From the NCBI GenBank assembly GCA_007117255.1, contig SKGU01000078.1, positions 1 through 5,385 on the forward strand: a stretch of DNA of 5,385 nt, given 5' to 3'. Shown piece by piece: positions 1-5,385 of this stretch (its first letter is position 1; each line of letters starts with the position of its first letter). A model generated the notes under the pieces. The model saw nothing but the letters and a program-made list of their open reading frames with translations, was not told the origin of the DNA and ran no database searches. The position numbers and the translations under genes were made by a program. The DNA is from Natronohydrobacter sp. (lineage in GTDB: Bacteria; Pseudomonadota; Alphaproteobacteria; Rhodobacterales; Rhodobacteraceae).

Positions 1-2
1 AC

Positions 3-95
3 ATATGGAGACATGTTTTGGATGAGAGAGACTATCCGTGCAGCGCTGATTTGCGGCATTTCTTCAATTTGATACGAACTCAGCAGGCACTTTAA
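3..95 (+). CDS. possible 3' end of an upstream gene (partial, uncertain)
   Basis: One forward frame is open from the window edge to a TAA at 93-95 and reads as about 30 residues ending in NLIRTQQAL. A second forward frame, from base 1, is also open to a TGA at 70-72 and contains GDMFWMRE, so the true frame cannot be decided from this fragment. Neither tail is recognised as the end of a KpsM permease. If the first frame is real, the upstream gene ends only 38 bases before the ATPase start, consistent with an operon. Function unknown. Confidence 0.2.
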   Translation: MWRHVLDERDYPCSADLRHFFNLIRTQQAL

Positions 96-96
96 C
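69..96 (+). promoter_or_regulatory. candidate sigma-70-type promoter upstream of the ABC ATPase gene
   Basis: TTGATA at 69-74 matches the -35 consensus at five of six positions. TTTAAC at 91-96, after a 16-base spacer, matches the -10 consensus at four of six. Transcription would begin near 103, giving a leader of about 30 bases. The stretch is AT-rich, which favours a promoter but also makes chance matches likely, and it overlaps a possible upstream gene end. Confidence 0.25.
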
Positions 97-133
97 TTTC
101 GTTCTCTTTCAACACAAAGCTGGTTGCAACGCC

Positions 134-787
134 ATGATGAGTTTCGAAAATCTCTCAAAGGGATACTGGGTCCGGGGCGAATACCGCAAAGTCATTGATG
201 ATCTGACCATGACCCTTCCCACTGGACGATCGCTGGCCCTTCTAGGTCGTAACGGGGCAGGGAAATCTACGCTCTTGCAGATTATCGCGGGTAATATCCG
301 CGCCGATACCGGTCGCGTTATTACAGACGGGTCCGTGTCTTTTCCGGTCGGTTATGCAGGCAGTTTCCACAAGGATCTGACCGGCGCGCAGAACACGCGC
401 TTTTTGGCCCGCGCTTACGGTGTTGATACTGACCAGCTGGCCGCCTTCGTCGAGGACTTTGCCGAGATTGGCCCGCATTTTCACATGCCGCTCAGGCATT
501 ACTCTTCGGGAATGAAATCGCGCTTGGGTTTCGGTGTGTCGATGGGCATTCATTTCGACACTTATCTGATTGATGAAGCGACAGCCGTGGGTGATGCGAA
601 ATTCAAACGCAAGAGCAAGGAAGTGTTCCGCGCCAGAATGGCGGCGTCCAGTGCGATTCTCGTCAGTCACTCCATGAGTGATGTCCGGAATTTCTGCGAT
701 GAGGGGATCGTGCTGCACAATGGCAAGCTGGAATATTACGCCGATATCGAGCAAGCGATTGAACGCCATCAGACTTTGTTGGCGTGA
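134..787 (+). CDS. kpsT: KpsT-type polysaccharide export ABC transporter, ATP-binding subunit
   Basis: Cytoplasmic ATPase predicted to drive export of a lipid-linked capsular or similar polysaccharide through a KpsM-type permease. In the 217 residues one sees Walker A GRNGAGKST (38-46), the ABC signature YSSGMKSR (123-130), Walker B YLIDE (144-148, catalytic E148) and the switch histidine H179 in LVSHS. The Q-loop position is in SFHKDLTG (77-84), with His instead of Gln, as I recall for Wzt/KpsT-type exporters. Length is typical of KpsT; the C-terminal carbohydrate-binding domain of Wzt proteins is absent. The start is the first of two adjacent ATGs (134, 137). The frame is closed by TGA at 47-49 and no ATG, GTG or TTG lies between. 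No clear Shine-Dalgarno precedes it, so translation may be weak or coupled to an upstream gene. No permease gene follows; it may lie upstream of the window. Confidence 0.9.
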   Translation: MMSFENLSKGYWVRGEYRKVIDDLTMTLPTGRSLALLGRNGAGKSTLLQIIAGNIRADTGRVITDGSVSFPVGYAGSFHKDLTGAQNTRFLARAYGVDTDQLAAFVEDFAEIGPHFHMPLRHYSSGMKSRLGFGVSMGIHFDTYLIDEATAVGDAKFKRKSKEVFRARMAASSAILVSHSMSDVRNFCDEGIVLHNGKLEYYADIEQAIERHQTLLA

Positions 788-926
788 TGCCGACAACTTC
801 ATGCTGCGTATGCAAAATCTGTTCCCATGCGGCCTGACTTGCACTAGCCTGACAAGGTATTTGAAAGACATTGCGACACGGCGATGCAAAGGCCCGGAGA
901 CCTGCAAGCTCGCGGCATTTGTGCGG

Positions 927-932
927 AAAGGA
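927..932 (+). promoter_or_regulatory. Shine-Dalgarno site fixing the start of the large glycosyltransferase gene
   Basis: AAAGGA ends seven bases before the ATG at 940, a normal spacing. The same frame is open further upstream to a TTG at 871, but no purine-rich site precedes that codon and the 23 extra residues are arginine-rich and unlike any domain. The ATG at 940 is therefore the preferred start. Confidence 0.7.
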
Positions 933-939
933 TAGAGCG

Positions 940-3900
940 ATGAAATCAGGGAGAATTTTCGAATCCCTTGTTCGCCGTGCCCGTTATTTCAAACGTTCCG
1001 AATTGACATTGCCACCCGGTTTCGACCCGGTGCTGTATTGCTCGGTGAACCCTGATGTCGCGGCAGCCTGTCCAACCCCCGACGCTGCAGCACGTCACTA
1101 CCTGCTTCACGGGCGCACGGAGATGCGCCGAATTCTACCAGATGGTGTGGGCGTTTCACATCCTCAGAGCCGTATGATCAAAGGCACCGAAGCCCGGCGG
1201 AACTGGATGGACTGGCTGCGCGCGCAGGCCTCACGCAGGCATATTGCATCGCTGCTGAAGACCCATCCGCGTGCGCCCTGGCTGGAAACGGGTTTCGTGC
1301 TTTCTGCATATCTGCTGGCGCGCCCGGATGTGGCTGACAAGATTGACACCCCACTGCAAGCTGCGTTCCATTTTCTGGAATTTGGTTTGGAAGAGGGCAC
1401 GCTGGGTCGCCCACATGAAGCGGACCCGCGCCACCTGAGGCGCCAGTATGGCGCAGTTTTCGACGATCTGCCACGCGATGTCGCCCCCAATGTTGATATG
1501 GTCATGCGCCGCTTGCGCGAGGCTGGCCATGATGCTCTGAACATCGCTTTGACCGAAGTCGCGTTCTGGGAGCTTCAGGGCTATTCCGGAGCATTCCTTG
1601 CAGCGCAATTCGACCATGAAGTGTATCTGGCTACTGCGCAGCATGCAGGGCTTCTGGTGCCCTCCTCGGACCGGCTGTCCTGTATCCGTCATTTTTGCGA
1701 AACCGGCGCCGATGCTGGTCTGCTGGCGCATCCTGATCTGACATTACAGCCGCGCTTTTATCTGGAGCATTTGCTGGAGTTCATGGCGACTGATGCCCGC
1801 GCGCGCGCTGGCCTTCTGCCGCGTTTTGACCAGGACGCGCAGCATTTAGAGGCGCTGGCGAAAGGCATAGGACTTTCGGTAGATGTCTTGTCGAACCTGC
1901 GCACTGGGTCAGATCCCGGTGATGCTGCGACCATTGCACGATTGTCGCGGCATTTTCTGCGCAACGGTGCGCGCAAAGGAGCGATGGCCAACTTTTCGCT
2001 TTGGGCCCGCCGCTATTTCGGCTTTGCGCCACCAATACGGTTGGCCAAGCGACTGACAGCCCTGTGCTTCGACGTGCAAAGCCAGATGGCGCCGCTGGAA
2101 CGGTTGCAGCGCATGCTTACCCGCCCGTCGCAGTATATGGGGCATTTGCCAGAGCTTGAGTTCTCTGAAGCGTCTGTTCTGGTTGATCTGGCAGACCGGC
2201 TGACAGTGAGCGGAGACAATAATCAAGCCGAATGGCTTTACCGTACGGTTTTGTCTCAATATGCGGACCATGAACGCGCGTTGAATCATTTGGCTGACTT
2301 TATGAAGCGCATGGGGCGCACGGGGGCCGAGTATCAACTGCGCGCGCAATCCCGCGCATTGCCGGGGCCGAAACGCGGCGGTGGTGTCTGGAATCTCCTT
2401 TTTCTCGCCGAGTGCTTTGTGAACGACGATATGCTGCGCGAAGCCATAGACCTGCTTGAACAATGCAGAACAGAGCTTGCGGGCGATGCGGCGCTTTACG
2501 CAAAGTATCAGGCGTTGACAGACCGGCTTTTCAATCAAGTCTGGGGCCAGATTGGAGTATTCGCCGACATACATGGCATTATCGAAGCACAGGACCTGCT
2601 GCAAAAAGCGCTGGAGATCGGAACGCCACTGCAACACGGCCCCATACCAGAGCGTCGTAAAGCGATACGCCATGTGGCATTGGTGGGCAGTGTCGATCAG
2701 TATCAATGCAAGCTCTATCGTGTTGATCAGAAAACCGAGCAGTTGCGTGCCGCAGGATATGAGGTTTCGGTTTTTCATCCCTATCAGGATATTGACCAGT
2801 TTCGCGCAAATCTGTCCCGTGTCGATGCGGCGATATTTTTCAGGCTACCTGCTTTTCCCAAAATCATGGAGGCCATCACGGACTGCGCTGCCCATGGTGT
2901 TCCCAGTTTTTATGAAATTGATGATCTGATCTTTGGTGCAACTCATTTTCCGCCGCCTTTTGAAACATATGCCGGTCGTATCACCCCGGCGCAGTATCGC
3001 GATATCGCCTGCGGCGTTCCACTTTACGCACATGCCTTGAAGCTATGTGATTATGCTATCGCGTCGACCCGCACACTGTGTGAACAGATGGCACCATATG
3101 TTCGCAGCGGTCGTGCTTTCGAGCATCATAACGCACTTGGAATTCCGCATTACAATGCGATTGAAAAAGGTGCCATGATGCCCCCGCGCAGTAAAGATCA
3201 GCCGATCACATTATTCTATGGGTCTGGAACTTTGGCGCATAAGGATGATTTCCACAATATACTCGAACCCGCCTTGGCAGAGATCTTGCGTCGCTACAGG
3301 GGCAGGGTCGAACTGCATTTTGTTGGTAGTTTCAGTAATTTTAAGCATCTTGACCCATTAGATGATGCGCTGCGGTTTGAGCAGCCTGTTTGGGATTTCG
3401 AGCAATATTGTCTGTTGCTCGCGGCGGCTGACATCAATCTGTCTGTGCTATCGCCCGGTTTGGTAACGGATTCCAAAAGCGAAATTAAGTGGATGGAAGC
3501 TGCAATGCTCGGCATTCCGTCTGTTCTGAGCCGAACAGCGACGCATGAAGATGTAGTCGTAGATGGCGAAACCGGATTTCTTTGTGATACGAAAGCAGAT
3601 TTCATCCGCCATCTGAGCGCGTTGATTGAAAATGCAGAATTGCGCTTGGCTATGGGGGCACGCGCGCGTGAGCAAGTCTTGGCGCAATATGACCTAAGCG
3701 CCATGGGGCGGAATCTGAGCCGGATATTTGACGCCACGCAAGCGAAGCCTGTTCGCAAGAAGCCGCGCGTGGTTGTGGTGAATGTCTTTTACCCACCGCA
3801 AGCCATTGGCGGTGCCACGCGTGTGGTGGCAGACAATATCAAAACCTTGGCCGAAGACTATGGCGAGATTTTCGATGTTCATGTCATCTGCTCGTTTGAG

Positions 3901-4986
3901 GGGGCCAGGCCCTACAGTCTGCAAGCGTGGCAGATTGATGGGGTGGCGGTCTGGGGAATCGGCACTCCGGATCAGGGTGGAACAGAGATGCATGCACGCG
4001 ATCCGCATATGGAGCCGATCTTTGGTGAATTGCTGGATCGGCTTGCGCCAGATCTTGTGCATTTCCACTGCATCCAGCGGCTGACATCCTCTGTTGTGGA
4101 TGCCACACGCAAGCGTGGCATTCCCTATCTGATCACCTTTCACGACGGCTGGTGGATATCGCCGCGACAGTTCCTTCTGGACCCGGAAACGGACACGCTG
4201 GAACTGTATGATTACAATTCAGTCTCGCATCGTGACGCTCCTGCGCGTGCGCGCTGCCTGTACCCCGCTTTGCTGGGCGCAAAGCGTTTGCTTGCTGTGT
4301 CAGAACCCTTTGCCCAAGTGCATCGTGCATGCAACCTTCCAGAAGTACTTGTCTGCGAGAACGGCGTCTCGGAACTGCCGAAAGTGACACGCCGCCCGCA
4401 TCCCGACGGGCGCGTGCGTTTGGCTGTGCTTGGCGGGACTGAGCGTCACAAAGGGCTGCATCTGCTGCGCAACGCCTTGTTTGCAGGGCATTTCGACAAT
4501 CTCGAATTGTTGATTGTCGATCATGCGCTGAAAGCGGATCAGTTTCTTGAAGAGACTTGGGGGACTACGCCAGTTCTGCGACGCGGAAAGGTGCCTCAAT
4601 CTCAGGTCTCGGAAATGTATGCCAGTATAGATGTGCTGATTGCGCCATCCGTCTGGCCGGAAGCATACGGGCTTGTCACGCGAGAGGCACTTGCAACAGG
4701 CGCCTGGGTCGTTGCCTCGGATCGGGGCGGGGTCGGCACGGATGTGATCGAAGGCGTGAACGGGCATGTCGTGGGTGTCGAAGACGCATCGGGTCTTATG
4801 CGCGTTCTGTCGCTGATTGATACGAGCCCTGAGAGATACCAGAAACCACCAGAAGCTGTGCCCCAGATCCGCCCCGCCACTGCGCAGGCGCATGAGTTGG
4901 CCAGGCATTATGCCGAGGTGTTGAATCTGGCCCCGGTACATGATGGCGCGGTGCAATGCCCTGAGGGACAGATGCAACCCGAATGA
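940..4986 (+). CDS. large multidomain protein: N-terminal repeats, TPR-like region and two tandem GT-B glycosyltransferase units
   Basis: Predicted cytoplasmic glycosyltransferase of 1348 residues, with no signal peptide or membrane segment seen. Residues 27-265 carry three degenerate copies of a repeat of the FDxxxYLxxNPDV...HYLxxG type. Residues 411-561 are helix-rich with TPR-like spacing. The first GT-B unit (about 576-932) has CKLYRVDQK, FFRLPAFP (633-640), YEIDDLIF (658-665), YGSGTLAHKDDF (760-771), DSKSEIKWMEAA (844-855) and GETGFL. The second (about 943-1292) is a clearer GT4-type enzyme. It has YPPQAIGGATRV (951-962), DLVHFHC, ITFHDGWW, GGTERHKGLHLL (1165-1176) and an EX7E motif with E1241 and E1249. 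A basic linker (935-942) joins them. The protein probably transfers two sugars to a capsule or exopolysaccharide chain; donors, acceptor and linkage cannot be read from the sequence. It lies 152 bases after the ATPase gene on the same strand. Certain as a gene and as glycosyltransferase; exact role unknown. Confidence 0.92.
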   Translation: MKSGRIFESLVRRARYFKRSELTLPPGFDPVLYCSVNPDVAAACPTPDAAARHYLLHGRTEMRRILPDGVGVSHPQSRMIKGTEARRNWMDWLRAQASRRHIASLLKTHPRAPWLETGFVLSAYLLARPDVADKIDTPLQAAFHFLEFGLEEGTLGRPHEADPRHLRRQYGAVFDDLPRDVAPNVDMVMRRLREAGHDALNIALTEVAFWELQGYSGAFLAAQFDHEVYLATAQHAGLLVPSSDRLSCIRHFCETGADAGLLAHPDLTLQPRFYLEHLLEFMATDARARAGLLPRFDQDAQHLEALAKGIGLSVDVLSNLRTGSDPGDAATIARLSRHFLRNGARKGAMANFSLWARRYFGFAPPIRLAKRLTALCFDVQSQMAPLERLQRMLTRPSQYMGHLPELEFSEASVLVDLADRLTVSGDNNQAEWLYRTVLSQYADHERALNHLADFMKRMGRTGAEYQLRAQSRALPGPKRGGGVWNLLFLAECFVNDDMLREAIDLLEQCRTELAGDAALYAKYQALTDRLFNQVWGQIGVFADIHGIIEAQDLLQKALEIGTPLQHGPIPERRKAIRHVALVGSVDQYQCKLYRVDQKTEQLRAAGYEVSVFHPYQDIDQFRANLSRVDAAIFFRLPAFPKIMEAITDCAAHGVPSFYEIDDLIFGATHFPPPFETYAGRITPAQYRDIACGVPLYAHALKLCDYAIASTRTLCEQMAPYVRSGRAFEHHNALGIPHYNAIEKGAMMPPRSKDQPITLFYGSGTLAHKDDFHNILEPALAEILRRYRGRVELHFVGSFSNFKHLDPLDDALRFEQPVWDFEQYCLLLAAADINLSVLSPGLVTDSKSEIKWMEAAMLGIPSVLSRTATHEDVVVDGETGFLCDTKADFIRHLSALIENAELRLAMGARAREQVLAQYDLSAMGRNLSRIFDATQAKPVRKKPRVVVVNVFYPPQAIGGATRVVADNIKTLAEDYGEIFDVHVICSFEGARPYSLQAWQIDGVAVWGIGTPDQGGTEMHARDPHMEPIFGELLDRLAPDLVHFHCIQRLTSSVVDATRKRGIPYLITFHDGWWISPRQFLLDPETDTLELYDYNSVSHRDAPARARCLYPALLGAKRLLAVSEPFAQVHRACNLPEVLVCENGVSELPKVTRRPHPDGRVRLAVLGGTERHKGLHLLRNALFAGHFDNLELLIVDHALKADQFLEETWGTTPVLRRGKVPQSQVSEMYASIDVLIAPSVWPEAYGLVTREALATGAWVVASDRGGVGTDVIEGVNGHVVGVEDASGLMRVLSLIDTSPERYQKPPEAVPQIRPATAQAHELARHYAEVLNLAPVHDGAVQCPEGQMQPE
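1018..1140 (+). repeat. protein repeat copy 1 (residues 27-67 of the large glycosyltransferase)
   Basis: This is the best preserved copy: GFDPVLYCSVNPDV, then HYLLHGRTEMR. It matches a pattern I recall from the N-termini of large polysaccharide-related glycosyltransferases, in which FDxxxYLxxNPDV is followed by HYxxxGxxEGR. Its role is unknown; repeats of this kind may serve as a docking or scaffold region. Confidence 0.6.
1291..1413 (+). repeat. protein repeat copy 2 (residues 118-158)
   Basis: GFVLSAYLLARPDV followed by FHFLEFGLEEGTLGRP aligns with copy 1 without gaps: GF at the start, Y at the seventh position, PDV at the twelfth to fourteenth, and H-F/Y-L with G and E near the end. It begins 91 residues after copy 1. 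Confidence 0.55.
1606..1734 (+). repeat. protein repeat copy 3 (residues 223-265), degenerate
   Basis: AQFDHEVYLATAQHAG followed by IRHFCETGADAGLLAHP keeps the FDxxxYL start and the RHFxxxG end, but has lost the NPDV core and gained about two residues. It begins 105 residues after copy 2. The following PRFYLEHLLEF may be a further remnant. Confidence 0.45.
2170..2622 (+). other. TPR-like helical region (residues about 411-561 of the large glycosyltransferase)
   Basis: Paired amphipathic helices with TPR-like small-residue spacing are visible: LADRLTVSGDNNQAEWLYRT, then HERALNHLADFMKRMGR, then LFLAECFVNDDMLREAIDLL. The match is by eye, and the individual units are divergent. Such regions commonly mediate protein contacts and could link the N-terminal repeats to the catalytic units. 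Confidence 0.4.
2665..3735 (+). other. first GT-B glycosyltransferase unit (residues about 576-932)
   Basis: The order of motifs matches a family I recall as 'glycosyltransferase family protein' in alphaproteobacterial polysaccharide loci: CKxYRVxQK, FxRxPAFP, IDDLIF, HNAL, YGSGTxxHxxDF, then DxKSxIKxxEAAxxGxPSV and GxTGFL. The glutamate of the donor-binding EX7E motif is present only at its second position (E853); S845 occupies the first, with D844 next to it. Confidence 0.7.
3766..4815 (+). other. second GT-B glycosyltransferase unit, GT4-like (residues about 943-1292)
   Basis: Canonical GT4 features are visible: a glycine-rich acceptor-side loop (YPPQAIGGATRV), the FHDGWW segment, a GGTERHKG phosphate-contact loop with K1171, and the complete EX7E motif WPEAYGLVTREAL. 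These imply a retaining transferase using a nucleotide-sugar donor; which sugar cannot be told. Confidence 0.85.
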
Positions 4987-4991
4987 CGGGG

Positions 4992-5014
4992 CATGTTCTT
5001 GACACCGGGACATG
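4992..5014 (+). other. imperfect inverted repeat just after the large gene
   Basis: CATGTTC (4992-4998) can pair with GGACATG (5008-5014) across a nine-base loop, with one G-U pair, starting five bases after the stop codon. No T-run follows, so it is not a convincing factor-independent terminator. It could be a weak RNA hairpin, a protein-binding dyad or chance. Confidence 0.2.
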
Positions 5015-5084
5015 GCTGTCGCGACGCTGCGCGATCATGGTCTGCCCGGCTGCAGCATCTTTCGTCTGGTCGCGTGAATTTGGC

Positions 5085-5126
5085 TTGACTTGTTTCTGAA
5101 TCGAGCCACCTTTCAACAGCTATAAA
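5085..5126 (+). promoter_or_regulatory. possible promoter elements upstream of the cytochrome gene
   Basis: TTGACT at 5085-5090 is a five-of-six match to the -35 consensus, but no good -10 box sits 16-18 bases downstream. TATAAA at 5121-5126 is a good -10 match, but lies 30 bases from that box. It would also start transcription inside the ribosome binding site. If a promoter is here, TTGACT with a weak -10 near 5108-5113 is more likely than one based on TATAAA. Confidence 0.2.
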
Positions 5127-5130
5127 CTGT

Positions 5131-5136
5131 GGAGGA
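5131..5136 (+). promoter_or_regulatory. strong Shine-Dalgarno site of the cytochrome gene
   Basis: GGAGGA is a near-perfect Shine-Dalgarno sequence five bases before the ATG at 5142. It fixes the start of the cytochrome and contrasts with the weak or absent site before the ABC ATPase gene, suggesting much higher translation of the cytochrome. Confidence 0.75.
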
Positions 5137-5141
5137 AGACC

Positions 5142-5385
5142 ATGAGACTCACGACTCGCACCACGTTGGGGGCAGCGTTCGTTGCGCTGACGTCCTTCTC
5201 TGCCCATGCGGGCGATATCGAGGCCGGGGCGGCTGCGTTCCAGAGCCAGTGCCAGAACTGCCATAATGTCGTCGATGACGCGGGCGAAGTGCTGGCGGGT
5301 CGTGCGAATGTGCGCACCGGGCCGAACCTTTATGGGGTGATCGGGCGTCAGGCGGGCACTTATGACGGGTTTCGTTATGGCGCAT
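5142..5385 (+). CDS. cytochrome c2-family periplasmic c-type cytochrome (3' end beyond window)
   Basis: Only the first 81 residues are present. A Sec signal peptide is visible: basic start MRLTTRTT, a hydrophobic core, and SAHA-GD with probable cleavage after residue 23. The mature part begins GDIEAGAAAF and has the heme-attachment motif CQNCH (37-41). It then follows the cytochrome c2 pattern, with VLAGR, TGPNLYGVIGR (59-69) and GFRYG (76-80). By recall this closely matches Rhodobacter cytochrome c2 (cycA); GFRYG also resembles iso-cytochrome c2, so no symbol is assigned. The axial methionine would lie past the window end. Cytochrome c2 carries electrons from the bc1 complex to the oxidase or photosynthetic reaction centre in the periplasm. 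It has its own intergenic region and ribosome binding site and is probably transcribed independently of the polysaccharide genes. Confidence 0.88.
   Translation, partial: MRLTTRTTLGAAFVALTSFSAHAGDIEAGAAAFQSQCQNCHNVVDDAGEVLAGRANVRTGPNLYGVIGRQAGTYDGFRYGA

Noticed and set aside
53..61. Short direct repeat GCGGCATTT at 53-61 and 912-920
   Set aside because: Nine bases, with a similar string also inside the coding region near 1950; consistent with chance and not flanking any mobile element.
368..370. His in place of the Q-loop Gln in the ABC ATPase (residue 79)
   Set aside because: A phenylalanine-histidine pair at this place is, as I recall, common in Wzt/KpsT-type polysaccharide exporters, so it is not a sign of inactivation.
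834..863. CTGACT and TATTTG with an 18-base spacer as a promoter before the large gene
   Set aside because: Matches are only four of six and three of six, no better than expected by chance in this spacer.
242..907. 221-residue minus-strand open frame over the ABC ATPase
   Set aside because: The + strand carries all ABC ATPase motifs here; the antisense product shows no family features.
678..935. 85-residue forward open frame starting inside the ATPase gene and filling the spacer
   Set aside because: It starts within ATPase coding sequence in another frame, has no ribosome binding site, and reads as low-complexity Cys/Arg-rich sequence.
871..939. N-terminal extension of the large protein from a TTG at 871
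   Set aside because: No Shine-Dalgarno precedes the TTG, while AAAGGA is well placed before the ATG at 940; the extra 23 residues look like untranslated sequence.
1909..2778. 289-residue open frame on the minus strand
   Set aside because: It lies wholly antisense to the glycosyltransferase gene, has no recognisable domain, and is rich in Cys, His, Arg and Gln as expected of a shadow frame.
4978..4990. CCCG/CGGG stem across the stop codon of the large gene as a terminator
   Set aside because: Only four base pairs with no T-run downstream; too weak to call.
4300..5013. 237-residue open frame on the minus strand over the end of the large gene
   Set aside because: The opposite strand encodes conserved GT4 motifs through almost its whole length; the translation has no recognised motif.

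Overview
The window looks like the edge of a surface-polysaccharide (capsule or exopolysaccharide) locus in an alphaproteobacterium, most likely a member of the Rhodobacterales. That placement is inferred from two things. The protein at the right edge closely resembles the periplasmic cytochrome c2 of Rhodobacter-type bacteria, and the ABC ATPase and glycosyltransferase sequences have an alphaproteobacterial flavour. No ribosomal or other phylogenetic marker is present, so this remains an inference from remembered family sequences.

Layout, all genes on the + strand. Bases 1-133 hold no complete gene; they are AT-richer than the rest and probably contain the 3' end of an upstream gene plus the promoter/leader of the first gene. 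Bases 134-787 encode a compact KpsT-type ABC ATPase. After a 152-base spacer, bases 940-4986 encode one very large protein (1348 aa). It carries three degenerate copies of an N-terminal repeat, a helical TPR-like middle, and two complete GT-B glycosyltransferase units in tandem. A 155-base intergenic region with short inverted repeats and possible promoter elements follows. From 5142 the window ends inside a cytochrome c2-type gene (signal peptide, CxxCH heme site).

How the genes fit together: the ATPase would power export of a polysaccharide across the inner membrane with a KpsM-type permease, which is not in this window. The double glycosyltransferase would act on the cytoplasmic side, building the chain or its linker. 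The cytochrome is a respiratory/photosynthetic electron carrier with its own strong ribosome binding site. It is functionally unrelated and probably marks the right-hand boundary of the polysaccharide locus.

No tRNA, rRNA, CRISPR array, insertion sequence or convincing factor-independent terminator was seen. The most interesting object is the multi-domain glycosyltransferase; nothing else in the window clearly suggests an undescribed system.
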